DNA of 64,000 nt from Paulinella micropora (taxonomy: Eukaryota > Cercozoa > Imbricatea > Euglyphida): NCBI GenBank assembly GCA_009731375.1, contig BJOX01000318.1:422441-486440 (forward strand). Direction: 5' to 3'. A model generated the notes under the pieces. It worked only from the letters and a program-made list of their open reading frames with translations, did no database searches and was not told the origin of the DNA. Positions 45,972-63,544 of the stretch are shown piece by piece; the first letter of the stretch is position 1; each line of letters starts with the position of its first letter. Position numbers and translations under genes: made by a program.

Positions 45972-47356
45972 GACGGGTATATTAATAATAACGGTACACC
46001 GTGTCTGAGGCTGGAAAAAGCCTGCCACGAGTCGACTCGACTATCCGCAGTGTGACTGTAGTGAACTGTGAGTAATAATTTAAATTAATAAAAGCTGTCT
46101 CTCTAAGTTTGTCAAGGTCCGGTGGAGCACCTGTTCTTGTTTTACTTTTCAGTTCGAATGATACTTATATGCTTTCTTCAGCTTCAGCTCTGAAGCGTTC
46201 TTCATTACGTCCTCGGTGTACGACGCTAACTGCATCGGGTCTCTGCATGACCTTAAACTGTGACGGAGTGCTTCAACTTTTTTTTAACCGTTGACTTCAT
46301 TTTTTATTTCTTTTGAAATGTATCTCTTGATACCACCGTGACCGTTCCTGACGGTTCCTCTTACGCTTCCCACGTATCAGTTCCGGAGGCTACAAGTGGC
46401 AAGCATTTTCTTATTAAAAGTGTTTGGCACTGAACTTCATTCGTCACAGCCAGTGTGAGTGTCACGGTAGTAAAAGTCATAAGTTGACTCCGATGGCAGT
46501 GTTAAGGTTTTGGCCGTTTCAAGAGTCTGAATAATTCGCGTTTTAATCATCGAGTCATCAATTCGCGCTACTAGTACTGTTAATACCTCCGATGATCCGC
46601 GCAAGCCAAGAGGCGGATCATAGTTTGGCTGATGCAGATGCTATTTCAGCGATACTACTGAGCCTAAGGTAGATGTTGAAGTTGCGCCGCCAGGACCATG
46701 CCCCGGCCCGGCCCTGCTCCGGAGTCAGTGCTTCAAGTTACGCCGCTAGGTGACCTCAGCCCGCTCCGGCTGAGGCTCTTGCTTGATATGGACGACTCGG
46801 GTGGCAGTCTTGCGCCGCGAAATACAACTCAGTGAAAAACGCAAATTATTACTGAAAAGTTGAACGGCCGGTACCAAAAACCTCAGTTAAGTTAACTTGA
46901 AACTTCAGTGACGGTCCGGCTTCGGTTTTTGGGGCTCGGAACTTGCCACTCCGACGGGGGTGACTCCCGGCACAAGGGTTTTTGCGCTTCAGGCGCTCCA
47001 AGCTTCATATCAAGTTACTATTGTCGCGTACCACGTATCGCCAGTGTCACCGTGTACCGAAGAAGGACTTTAATGATTACTACCGTGTCCAAAGGAAACG
47101 GATCATGTGACTGAAACTTCAACAAATGGTCCGGCGGCGAGAAAAATGAGGTCAAATTTGGGCTGTTCTGCCACTTGAATGTCCGCAGTAATACTACTAT
47201 CAGCCTGAGTTTAAATTTGGTGGGGCATAGAACGGTGAGGCAAGTTGCATCATCAGAAAAGTATGTTGATGAATAGATTATTATTCCTGACGACATTCAA
47301 CTGGCAAAATTTACCGGTACTATCTGTGATCTTGGTTTTCTCAATTAATATTTGCT
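45165..47356. other. Intergenic region, no supported gene
   Basis: Starts with a short tandem TTTGGTGACC repeat (45219-45250). Contains GAA/CAA microsatellite (45850-45972), a CTCAGCC...GGCTGAG hairpin near 46756-46775, and a block at about 46221-46262 (GGGTCTCTGCATGACCTTAA) also found directly after the kinase pseudogene (54153-54190). No exon seen. Confidence 0.6.
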
Positions 47357-47479
47357 GTGGAGGAGAACGCTAAACAAGCCATTCCCACTCGAGGAAGAAT
47401 ATTCTCCACTTTATCAGGAAACACGAAAGAATCTGCACTTCTAGTCAGCAACAAGGACAGAAAGCTCTCAGACAAAAAG
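47357..47479 (+). CDS. Possible exon of an unrecognised gene
   Basis: An open frame (EENAKQAIPTRGRIF, then LLVSNKDRKLSDKK) ending AAAAAG/GTTTGT and followed by an ACCT-rich degenerate repeat like other introns here. No partner exon was found. Confidence 0.2.
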
Positions 47480-47489
47480 GTTTGTATGA

Positions 47490-47875
47490 ATTTAGCTTAC
47501 CTTGTTGACCTGCCTACCCACCCATCTAAATATGAAACTAACCTACCTGCCTATTTTCTACTTTCCTTCCTGCCCAGCCGGCTCATTTACCTTGCCAACC
47601 TATCTACCAATATGCCTACCTATCTAGCTAACTTATCACCTACCTATACATACTTCCTCCTACCTCTGACCTACCTCCATAATGACATACCTGCTTTTTC
47701 CTAGGTTACTACTTACATACCTTGCCTACATACCTCCTACCTACCTTGTCTATCCATTCAACTAGTAATCAGCGCCCTTGAGAATATAGGTAGTTATGTA
47801 GGTGTTTAGGTGTTTAGGTGTTTAGGTCTGTAGGTCTGTAGGTGTGTAGGTGTGTAGGTGTGTAGGTAGGTAGAT

Positions 47876-47924
<49 letters not shown>

Positions 47925-47939
47925 CTCTCTCTCTCTCTC

Positions 47940-47998
<59 letters not shown>

Positions 47999-48000
47999 TC
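47490..48000. repeat. Degenerate CTAC, then GTGTAG, GATA and CT tracts
   Basis: Degenerate TACC repeats (47510-47760), (GTGTAGGT)n (47795-47870), GATA (47877-47923) and CT (47924-47998). These abut the 3' end of the TPR gene within 10 bp of its stop codon. Confidence 0.9.
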
Positions 48001-48006
48001 CAGCGC

Positions 48007-50189
48007 TCACTTGGAGGCAGCGGCCAGCCATTTGTTTCCACTTTGTGTGCTCGGGTGCTCTGCCCCCAGGACGGCCTCGAAGCCCGACACGGCTTGCAAC
48101 AGGGCCTTCGCTTCCGCTAGCCGGCCCTGCTCATAGAGGAACGCGCCGAGATTCATGGCAGACATCAGAGTAGTTGGATGCGGCCCGAGACGTGACGACC
48201 TTGCTTGCAGGGCCCTGCGGTACAGAGACTCGGCCTCCGTAACCTTGCTCTGGGCGTCCAGCAACATTGCCAGTTTGCCGACAGAAATCAATGTGCTCGG
48301 ATGCTCGGTCCCGAGAGCCTTCTCGCTTCCGTCAAGGTTCCGACGGAATAGAGGCTCGGCCTCCGCCAGCTTGCCCTGCTGCTGCAGCAACACGGCCAGG
48401 TTGCCGACAGAAATCAATGTGTTCGGGTGCTCGGCCCCGAGAGTCTTCTCGCGTGCTTGCAGGGCCCGACGAAATAAAGGCTCGGCCTCCGCCAGGTTGC
48501 CCTGGGCTTGCAACAACGAGGCCAGGTTGTTGACAGAAATCAATATGCTCGGGTGCTCGTCCCCGAGAGTCTTCTCGCATGCTTGCAGGGCCCGACGGCA
48601 TAGAGGCTCGGCCTCCGCCAGCTTGCCCTGATCTTTCAGCAACGAGGCCAGGTTGCCGACAGAAATCAACGTGTTCGGGTGCTCGGCCCCGAGAGTCTTC
48701 TCGCTCCCTTCAAGGTCCCGACGGAATAAAGGCTCTGCCTCCGCCAGCTTGCCCTGTTCTTGCAGCAGCACTGCCAGGTTGTTGACAGAAGTTAGCGTGC
48801 TCGGGTGCTCGGCCCCGAGAGTCTTCTCTTCTGCTTGCAAGGCCCGACAGTACAGAGGCTCGGCCTCCGTAAGCTTGCCCTGTTCTTTCAGCAACACGGC
48901 CAGGTCGTTGACAGAATTCACGTGTCCGGGTGCTCGGCCCCGAGAGTCTTCTCGCGTGCTTACAGGCCCGACAGAATAATGGCTCGGCCTCCGTAAGCTT
49001 GCGCTGGGCTTGCACGAACCCGGCCAGGTTGTTGACAGAATCAACGTCTGCGGGTGCTCGCCCCCGAGAGTCTTCTCGCGTGCTTGCAGGACCCGACAGA
49101 ATAGAGGCTCGGCCTCCACCAGCTTGCCCTGGGCGTTCAGCAACACGGCCAGGTTGTTGATAGAAGTCAACGTGTCCAGGTGCTCGGCCCCGAGAGACTT
49201 CTCGCGTGCGTCCAAGCAAGGCCGGAAGAGTTCCTCTGCTCCCTTTAGGTCACCCTGGTCTTGAAATAGCCTGCCCACTCGGTTCGTGCCTTGATCTGTC
49301 TCCCCTTCCCTGACCTTGAGCGCGTTGCGACCCGCCTGCGCTAGCCAGGCCCGCATCTGAGCCAGCACGGCCTTGTTGGTCTCGTGCGCTCCTCCTCCCT
49401 GCCCTTCCACCAAAGCCAAGATTTTCTCTTGGTCCTCCTTTTTGAAAGCCTGCGCCTTGTTGACGTCTATTTGCATAACGACGCCAGGATCGAATCAAAA
49501 TCGTTCAAAAGAGCGTTTTCAAAATCCTTCGCCTCGGCTCGAGACAAGCAGATCTCAAACGAGACCCCCGTATCTTGCGTGCAGAAGATCTCCCACAAGC
49601 ACCATGAGCGAGTCAAGGGCAGCGGGTTTCTCCAAGGGGAGAGAATCAGCACCGTATGGCCGATATCCTTCACGTTCTCCCGAAACGCGATGCACCAAAA
49701 GTTTTGATCGACCTTGGCGGTCTCATGCTGGTTGACAGTAAAAATATCAAACCAGAGAAAGGTCCGGCTTCTCAGGTACGAAGGCGAGTGTGCAGCGATA
49801 GCCTCCACCACGTTCTTGAATGAATATTTCCAGGCGTGGGAAACAAACATGGTGGCGTTCGCCACGCCAGCCCGGTCTTTTGGGTCCTGCGACCGGGCCA
49901 GCAGGTCCACGTAGGAGCATTTCAGGTCCGCGGTGGCGGGCTTGACCAAGTCGCGCACCACGTCGTCGGTGGTGGCGCCCGCAGCCAGGGTGCCCGCGGC
50001 CTTCCAGCGCTGGTACGTGGCCAGCAGCTGCGCCGACACACCGCGCCTCGGGATCGAGGAGCGCGCCTCCGTGGCCTCGCACTGCTGCTGTCCTTGTATA
50101 TAGCGGTAGTAGCCATAAGCTGTTGGAACACCTGCCGCAGCAGCGACTAGCAGGACTGCCTTCTTTTGGTTTGATGACAGGGACTGCAT
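48007..50189 (-). CDS. TIR-like 'FVSHAW' domain plus kinesin-light-chain TPR protein, one frameshift
   Basis: Two minus-strand ORFs that overlap by 10 nt. The first (50189-49467, 240 residues) has an N-terminal hydrophobic segment (VLLVAAAAGVPTAYGYYRY) and an enzyme-like domain with TMFVSHAWKYSF, FLWFDIFTVNQH and LTRSWCLWEIFCT, the signature of TIR-like domains that in protists are often fused to TPRs. The second (49476-48007, 489 residues) is about nine 42-residue TPRs of the type NLAVLLQEQGKLAEAEPLF. The frames would join by one extra A in the TGCAAATAG overlap, so a single-base deletion, sequencing error or programmed shift separates them. One repeat (about 48900-49060) is out of register through three single-base deletions that sum to a codon, restoring the frame. 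Likely a signalling or scaffold protein; enzymatic activity is unproven. Confidence 0.75.
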
Positions 50190-50253
50190 CTAAACACGTC
50201 AAAAGGAAAACTGAGGCCAAAGCTACGTGGAAAAAAGGTGTGTGAACAACATG

Positions 50254-50300
<47 letters not shown>

Positions 50301-50405
50301 GCATGCACTTGTTTAGATTTCCCTGCAGTATGCCGGAATAGTATGACACAAGCTCTCGACACGAATAATACTTGATGAAATCGACCACAACAGTACGTGA
50401 CAGTG

Positions 50406-50504
<99 letters not shown>

Positions 50505-50655
50505 CTTGCTTCCTTGCTTGCTTCCGTGCTTGCTTCCCTTGTTCATGGCTTGCTTCTGTGCTTGCTTGCTTGCCTGCCTGCCGCCTGCTTGCTTACTTGC
50601 TTACTTGCTTGCTTGCTTGCTTGCTTACTTACTTGCTTACTACTACTACTACTAC

Positions 50656-50701
<46 letters not shown>

Positions 50702-50760
50702 GGCCTAGGCCTTCGATTTTATAAAGTTACTTACACAAGTACTGGTGACTTCTGATCATC
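50190..50760. repeat. Poly(A), CTA and CTTA tracts
   Basis: A-run of about 46 (50254-50299), (CTA)n (50406-50455 and 50638-50700) and (CTTA/CTTG)n (50455-50638). Short unique islands lie between, without a supported gene. Confidence 0.9.
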
Positions 50761-51266
50761 CATACAATTTCAATAGTTAGGTCAAGAGCTGTTGATTTTG
50801 CTAGATGCTGTCCCGCATATTCACTTGTTGAAGTGAAATAATGTAGAAATTAACAATAAAGTTGATAATAAAGTTAATAATAAAGTTAATAATAAAGTTA
50901 ATAATAAAATTTATAATAAAATTTATAATAAATTTATAATAAGATTAATAATAAAATTAATAAAATGAATAATGAGGGGGGGGGGGATGGAAAAGAGATA
51001 TGATAGTGTTGAGTAACGAAAATGGAGATGTTAGGATATGATGACGAAAAGGATAACGCCCAACGACCAGTAAGAAGCATTCAACGTGGACATAACGTTT
51101 AGGGTTTTTTTCATTGGAAAGTAAAATCCTGTTATATCTAGCGCTAATAGTTAGCTCTATTGCTGTTCTACCAACATCATTGGTCACGATTGCTTTCCTA
51201 CCAACACCAGGAGCAAGCAAGCGAGTGGGAGAGAGAGAGCGAGAGAGAGAGAGAGAGAGAGAGAGA

Positions 51267-51354
<88 letters not shown>

Positions 51355-51421
51355 GAGAGAGAGAGAGTGCGTGTGTGTGTGTGTGTGTGTGAGTGTGTGA
51401 GTGAGTGGGTGAGTGTGTGTT

Positions 51422-51483
<62 letters not shown>

Positions 51484-51537
51484 NNNNNNNNNNNNNNNNN
51501 NNNNNNNNNNNNNNNNNNNNNNNNNNNNNNNNNNNNN

Positions 51538-51614
<77 letters not shown>

Positions 51615-52060
51615 GAAAGAAAGAAAGAAAGAAAGAGAAAGAAAGAAAGAAATAAAGAAAGAAGAAAGAAAGAAAGAAAGAAAAAGGTAGGTAGGTAGGT
51701 AGGTAGGTAGGTAAGGTAGGTAGGTAGGTAGGTAGGTAGGTAGGCTAGTGCTAGTGGGTAGGTGGTGTTGGTAAGTAGTACCTACCTACCTACCTACCTA
51801 CCTACCAACCAACCAACCTACCTACTAGCCCACCTACCTACCTACCTACCTACCTACCTACCTACCTACCTACCTACCTACCTAACCTACCTACCTACCT
51901 ACCTACCTAACCTACCTACCTACCTACCCCTACCTACCTACCTACCTACCTATCTACCTACCAACTACCTACCTACCTACCTACCTACCTACCTACTTAC
52001 CTACCTACCTACCTACCTACCTACCTACCTACTTAGTACCTACCTACCTACCTACCTACC

Positions 52061-52113
<53 letters not shown>

Positions 52114-52137
52114 CACTACGGGGACAGGGGTCGCAAA
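50761..52137. repeat. TAATAAAGT, GA and inverted GGTA/CCTA tracts
   Basis: (AATAAAGTT)n around 50850-50960, (GA)n with GT 51220-51680 including a 54-N gap, then (GGTA)n 51687-51745 followed by (CCTA)n 51779-52060, which are complementary and could form a long hairpin. Confidence 0.9.
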
Positions 52138-52612
52138 ATAAGTTGCGCATCGCAGACTATTTTGCGAATCGCAGATTTATTTTGCGCATCGCAAATTTAT
52201 TTTGCAATTCGCAACATTTATTTTGCGATTCACAACATTTGTTTTGCGATTCGCAGCTTATGTTTTGCGTTTCGCAAATATATTTTGCGTTTCTCAAAAA
52301 TAATTTGTTATTCGCACAACTATTTGCGAATCGCAAATGATTTTGCGAATTGCAGATGTGTTTTGCGAATCGCAGACATAATGCATGTGCGTTTAGAAGG
52401 TTGTTGTTCCTCAAAATAAATTGTTATGCGCAAATTATTTGCGAAGCGCAAATAATTTTGTGAATCGCAGACTTGTTCTGCGAATCGCAGACATGTTTTG
52501 CGAATCGCAGACATAATACATTCGCGTTTAGCAAGAAATTCCTAATCGCAATAGGATGTTGTTTCTCAAAATAAGTTATTATTCGCAAAATTATTTGCGA
52601 ATCGCAAAAAAC
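52138..52612. repeat. Palindromic TGCGAATCGCA minisatellite
   Basis: About 20 copies of a 20-25-bp unit whose core TGCGA-N-TCGCA is self-complementary around one base. Two larger units (about 52360-52500 and 52505-52605) each contain CGCAGACATAAT, GCGTTTAG, a TTGTT(C/T)CTCAAAATAA segment and several cores, giving a higher-order repeat. Frames stay open on both strands with FAIRK/RFAK/CDSQN-type repeats. Confidence 0.85.
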
Positions 52613-53119
52613 ATGCTTGTTGTAATCAAGTACAATAATCATTAATAAGCAATATTTTCACTCTCTTATTAAAATTCATCAAAGACTTTTCCGATATCTA
52701 CATGTAGATATTAATATATTTCAAAGTTAATTTATAAATGAATCAAGACTGGAACTGCAACGCGGATGGTTGCATACCTACCTATGGAAATGACAACATG
52801 ATCTTTCTCACTTGTCCCTCTTTGTCTTATGTGTGTGCTTTCTCTTTCTCCGTCTTATGGCACACAGGGTTCGACAAAGAAGTTCTGAAATCAAGCGCTA
52901 AATACGGTGTAGGAAGCCAAAGGAATAACCGCAAACTTGTTGATCAGGACGAGAAACTTTTTTGGTTGACCGCAAAACCCGCTTTTTCATTTCATTTTCA
53001 CGGTATTTTTTCCACGTGGGTTTCATTTTCATTTTCACGGGTTCCAGATGCCAGAAAACGATTTCACTTCTTTGCAGAAATACAGAACTTCCCCACAAAA
53101 CAAAAGACACAGACACAAC

Positions 53120-54147
53120 ATGAACCTCGAAGAAACGTACACGAAGACTCTTGATGTTTCCAACACTCTGTTTGGGAATGTATTCCTTGGTCGTCACCCA
53201 GCAACTCAACAACCTGTTGCCGTCAAACAATCAAGCTTTTCTCGGCGGAAAGAGTATCAATTGAGATTTGGTCCGAGGTGGTTCGAAGACCCACAACGCG
53301 AGGCTCGCATACTCAAGAGCCTGCATGCAGTCGACACGCCACTTCTTGGACAGAAGCACATCATCCGGAGCCTTGCTGATGGAATGTCGGGTGATCATGA
53401 GTTTTTGGTAATGCCATTCGCGAGGAACGGCGACCTCTTCTCCAAAATTGAACAGGTGGAAAGAATGCACGAGACTACTGCACTGCGCTACCTTCAGCAG
53501 ATCCTTAGCGCACTTGCATTTATACACAGCGAGGGTGTGGCGCACTTGGACTTGAGCCTCGAGAACATTCTGCTTGATGAAGAAACCGTCCTACTCAGCG
53601 ATTTTGGACAGGCTACAGCCCCAGCCGATGGGAACCTTTGGGTTTGGAACCGTCCACTTTGCGGCAAAGAACAGTATCGCTCTATCGAGGCGCATCGTGA
53701 CAATAGAAAGGGCTTCGACGCGGCGGCTGCAGACGTTTGGAGTGCTGGAATCATTCTCTTTATCCTCCTCACCGGCTCCCACTGTATTTATCATCAGACG
53801 TAGAAGACAACAATAACCTCAGATATGTACTGAGGGATGGCGTCCAAGGCTTTGTTCGTATTTTCAAGTCATGGGGCCTCGAAAACAAAATTTCTGACAA
53901 TGTGTGCGAGTTGCTTGCACAAATGCTTTTCCCAGCGGAAAAGCGCGCCATGGCTCAAGTGTGCTTGAACCACGATGCCTTCAAAGGCATCATCACTGGC
54001 AGGACGGTATCGACTTCTTCACCAATCAAGGCGCCACCCTCTTTGTCTCCTGTTCCTGGCTGCCACAAACGCAAATCTTGGGCAGTCACCGCGCCAGGCC
54101 CTCAGTACGGTTGGGGTTCGGAATCAATAATTAATATGAAGCAATAA
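53120..54147 (+). pseudogene. Frameshifted paralogue of the protein kinase
   Basis: Closely related to the kinase at 44157-45164 along its whole length. The motifs VAVKQ, HLDLSLEN, SDFGQAT and DVWSAG are retained up to ILFILLTGS. There CCGGCTCCCCACTG of the intact copy is CCGGCTCCCACTG, a one-base deletion near 53775, and the reading frame stops at 53803. The remaining C-terminal third continues in another frame (LYLSSDVEDNNNL onward) to 54147. The open frame extends upstream to 53048. It is either a recent pseudogene or a single sequencing error; apart from this base the copy looks selected. The 3' flank (54153-54190) matches 46221-46262 near the intact copy. Confidence 0.8.
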
Positions 54148-54381
54148 GTTAAACTGCATCGGGTCTCTGCATGACCTTAAAATGTGACTGCTTTCTTTTT
54201 TTCTTCTTTCTACGCTTCACCTCTTAATTATCTTCCATTCTATCTCTTCGTCTTCCCACTCAGCCCTATGAGTGGCAAGTATTTTATTAACACAGTGCTT
54301 GCGAAAAAAAATCTAATCACAATTTCAAAATTAATATAACCGGCCGGGCCCAGGCGAAGCTTTTCTATATATATACTGATA

Positions 54382-54459
<78 letters not shown>

Positions 54460-54498
54460 TTAAAATTTTTTTTTTTTTTTTTTTTTTATTTTTTTTTA

Positions 54499-54529
<31 letters not shown>

Positions 54530-54610
54530 GGGGTAATGGCTGAGTGGTCTAAAGCGTCTGTTTTGAAAACTGAGTACTTAGGTACCGTGGGTTCAAATCC
54601 CACTTACCCC
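54530..54610 (+). tRNA. trnS: tRNA-Ser(UGA), organellar type
   Basis: The acceptor GGGGTAA pairs with TTACCCC. The D arm is in GGCTGAGTGGTCTAAAGC. The anticodon loop TTTGAAA gives anticodon TGA on a 5-bp stem with one T-T mismatch. A class II variable arm GTAC-TTA-GGTAC follows, and the T arm is GTGGG-TTCAAAT-CCCAC. The long variable arm and anticodon fit tRNA-Ser; AT-rich flanks suggest organellar origin. No CCA is encoded. Confidence 0.9.
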
Positions 54611-54655
54611 TCATTAAATTAGATTTTTTTTTTTTTTTAAATATTTTTTTTATCG

Positions 54656-54838
54656 ATTGATTTTGTATTTAACAGCGCGTTGGAGCAATTTTCTATTAAC
54701 TCTATTGTAGGTTCAATAAATTTAGTAGTTAATACTTATTTTTTACTAATTGTTTTATTTTTTTCTACTGAATCTACTTCTTGTTATATGTATATTGCCC
54801 GCGCTCTTATTATTGATTTTTTTTACAATAAGGTTTGA
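54656..54838 (+). CDS. atp6-like N-terminal fragment (mitochondrial ATP synthase subunit a)
   Basis: The frame from ATT at 54656 reads FNSALEQFSIN, close to the FxSPLEQF motif at the start of mitochondrial ATP synthase subunit a, then a hydrophobic helix NLVVNTYFLLIVLFF. Beyond that the frame is less hydrophobic and meets TGA at 54836 (Trp in some mitochondrial codes). An overlapping frame from 54750 is more hydrophobic, suggesting a frameshift. Truncated by the 10-N gap. Confidence 0.45.
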   Translation: MDFVFNSALEQFSINSIVGSINLVVNTYFLLIVLFFSTESTSCYMYIARALIIDFFYNKV

Positions 54839-54892
54839 AAAATTTTTATTAAAAATAGGTTTGATAGGTATTGTGGTTTTGTNNNNNNNNNN

Positions 54893-54976
54893 CGGCATAG
54901 TAATATATATATATATGTATATATATGTAATATATATTCTATATATATATACATATACAAACAATTAATATATATG

Positions 54977-55007
<31 letters not shown>

Positions 55008-55156
55008 CATCTCAGTATATATATAATATATTATATATACATATAATATATATATATACTGAGCTATATTATATATATATAAATATAAATATATAAATAT
55101 ACATATATATATAATATTAATATTATATTTATATAAATATTGTATAAATATATGTA

Positions 55157-55200
<44 letters not shown>
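54893..55200. repeat. (TA)n-rich tract
   Basis: Interrupted TA repeats with TATATATGTATA variants and several internal palindromes. Confidence 0.95.
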
Positions 55201-55201
<1 letters not shown>

Positions 55202-55488
55202 ATATATACATGTAGTGTAGTGTTAATTAACGTGCGTCTATATTGCCGAACTCCACAGGATACGTAGGACAGGGCACTTGCTTTTTAGTTTTATTTGCTA
55301 CTGTTATCATTTGCTGAACGTTATGGGACACTGACTCGTAAAGGGAGTCTAATTAAGGGGGACCATTGGACATCAATTAGACTCTTTCTCCTCAGTTATT
55401 AATATGTCCATTATTATTTAGTTACTCGTTAGTAGTCACTAGTATTAATAGTTGTTACTGTTATTAGTATTAATATTATTAGTTATTA
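55201..55488. other. Spacer, nothing recognised
   Basis: Unique sequence containing an inverted pair around 55345-55385 (GGGAGTCTAATTAAG and CAATTAGACTCTTTC). No gene. Confidence 0.6.
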
Positions 55489-55815
55489 ATGCAGTCAATT
55501 TTAGTACTTGTTCTGGTACTAGTGGTACTAGCTTTTCACCATTACCCTTTTTACCCATATCCGTACGTTACATGGGTCGGTGGCAATTTTGGGCGGTACA
55601 TCTTTTCTGACCGTAAGGCTTCGGTAGGCCGTTTGGACTGGCGGGAGTTGTCCTCATTATTGTTAAATTCTGCGGCGGTTGTGGGAAGTCGACGACCGGT
55701 AAAAGGGGGACGCCCTGGTTACAGGTTAACGACGGGAAGCATTGCGGAGGCCCTTCGTCAATTGCAGTGGCGCACCATCGCCGACAGAGTTTTGTGGCAA
55801 ACGATTAAAGTATAG
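55489..55815 (+). CDS. Hypothetical small protein with hydrophobic N-terminus
   Basis: A 108-codon ORF starting MQSILVLVLVLVVLAFHH, which could be a signal peptide or membrane anchor, followed by an Arg-rich part ending RTIADRVLWQTIKV. An ATG is present and the codons are not repeat-derived. No family is recognised and no neighbour informs it. It may be chance. Confidence 0.3.
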   Translation: MQSILVLVLVLVVLAFHHYPFYPYPYVTWVGGNFGRYIFSDRKASVGRLDWRELSSLLLNSAAVVGSRRPVKGGRPGYRLTTGSIAEALRQLQWRTIADRVLWQTIKV

Positions 55816-55954
55816 TATAATAATGACTGGGCATACCATCGCCGATAGCAGATGATGTATTAATGGACTGAGACTAAAGGGCAAGTCCTGCATTGGCGTG
55901 TATGCATAAAGAAATGACTCCTCGGGCCAGACAGTAAGCTTTGTACCACACTGA

Positions 55955-56697
55955 ATGACCACGCAAGGAGAAGGAGAAGGAGGAGAAGGAGAAGGACAAG
56001 GAGAAGGAGAAGAAGGAGAAGAAGGAGAAGGAGAAGAAGAAGGAGAAGGAGAAGAAGGAGAAGAAGAAGGAGAAGGAGAAGAAGGAAAAGGAGAAGAAGG
56101 AAAAGGAGAAGAAGGAAAAGGAGAAGGAGAAGGAGAAAGAGAAGAAGGAGAAGGAGGAGGAGAAGGAGGAAGAGAAGGAGGAGGAGAAGGAGGAGGAGAA
56201 GGAGGAGGAGAAGGAGGAGGAGAAGGAGGAGGAGGAGGAGGAGGAGGAGGAGGAGGAGAAGGAGGAGGAGAAGGAGAAGGAGAGGGAGAAGGAGAGGGAG
56301 AAGGAGAGGGAGAAGGAGAGGGAGAAGGAGAGGGAGAAGGAGAAGGAGAAGAAGGAGGAGAAGAAGGAGGAGAAGAAGGAGGAGAAGAAGGAGGAGGGGA
56401 AGGAGAAGGAGAAGGAGGAGGAGAAGGAGGAGGAGAAGGAGGAGGAGAAGGAGGAGGAGAAGGAGGAGGAGGAGGAGGAGGAGGAGGAGGAGGAGGAGGA
56501 GGAGGAGAAGGAGGAGGAGAAGGAGGAGGAGAAGGAGGAGGAGAAGGAGGAGGAGAAGGAGAAGGAGAAGGAGGAGAAGGAGAAGGAGAAGAAGAAGGAG
56601 AAGGAGAAGGAGGAGGAGGAGCAAGAGGAGGAGCAGGAGAAGGAGAAGGAGAAGGAGAAAGAGAAGGAGGAGGAGAAAGAGAGGGAGAAGGCAACGC
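55955..56697. repeat. GGAGAA/GGA purine array
   Basis: About 740 bp of strictly purine plus strand built from GGAGAA, GGAGGA, GAAGAA and GGAGAGGGAGAA blocks with local higher-order repeats (five GGAGAGGGAGAA units at 56276-56340). G-rich enough for quadruplex or triplex structure. Confidence 0.95.
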
Positions 56698-56794
56698 TTG
56701 TTCTGTTATCAAGCTGTGTCATTCAGTGGACTCGCAAGAGTCAAAGTCATAAATGATTCTATGTCAAGTTAGTTTAAATACTGAGCTTACTACG

Positions 56795-57345
56795 AGAGAG
56801 AGAGAGAGAGAGGGGGGGGGGGGGGGGGGGGGGGGGGGGAGGNNNNNNNNNNNNNNNNNNNNNNNNNNNNNNNNNNNNNNNNNNNNNNNNNNNNNNNNNN
56901 NNNNNNNNNNNNNNNNNNNNNNNNNNNNNNNNNNNNNNNNNNNNNNNNNNNNNNNNNNNNNNNNNNNNNNNNNNNNNNNNNNNNNNNNNNNNNNNNNNNN
57001 NNNNNNNNNNNNNNNNNNNNNNNNNNNNNNNNNNNNNNNNNNNNNNNNNNNNNNNNNNNNNNNNNNNNNNNNNNNNNNNNNNNNNNNNNNNNGGGGGGGA
57101 GGGAGGGAGGGAGAGAAAGAAAGAAAGAAAGAAAGAAGGAAGGAAGGAAGGAAGGAAGGAAGGAAAGAAAGAAAGAAAGAAAAAAAAGAAAGAAAGAAAG
57201 CAAGTAAGAAAGAAAGAAGGAATGAAGGAATGAAGGAAGGAATGAAGGAAGGAAAGAAAGAAAGAAAGAAAGAAAGGAAGGAAGGAAGGAAGGAAGGAAG
57301 GAAGGAAGGAAGGAAAGAAGGAAGAAAGGAAGAAAGAAAGAAGAG
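56795..57345. repeat. GA, G-run, 250-N gap and GAAA/GGAA tract
   Basis: GA repeat then about 30 G at 56812-56839, gap 56843-57092, then GGGA, GAAA and GGAA repeats up to the stop codon of the minus-strand gene at 57346. Confidence 0.95.
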
Positions 57346-63460
<6,115 letters not shown>

Positions 63461-63544
63461 TGATAGCAAAAGTTTGCAATTGTTATGCAATATTGGACCA
63501 TGGATGGCTTGGATATGAGAATAAAAAGTCAATCGTTATTTTTA

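Larger units (their letters stand above)
54385..54882 (+). other. Organellar-like insert (trnS plus atp6-like), possibly NUMT
   Basis: A very T-rich segment unlike its surroundings carrying a tRNA-Ser(UGA) and an atp6-like 5' end. It starts after a T-run of more than 70 bases and ends at a 10-N gap. Either mitochondrial DNA inserted in the nucleus or an organelle contig joined here in error. Confidence 0.55.
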
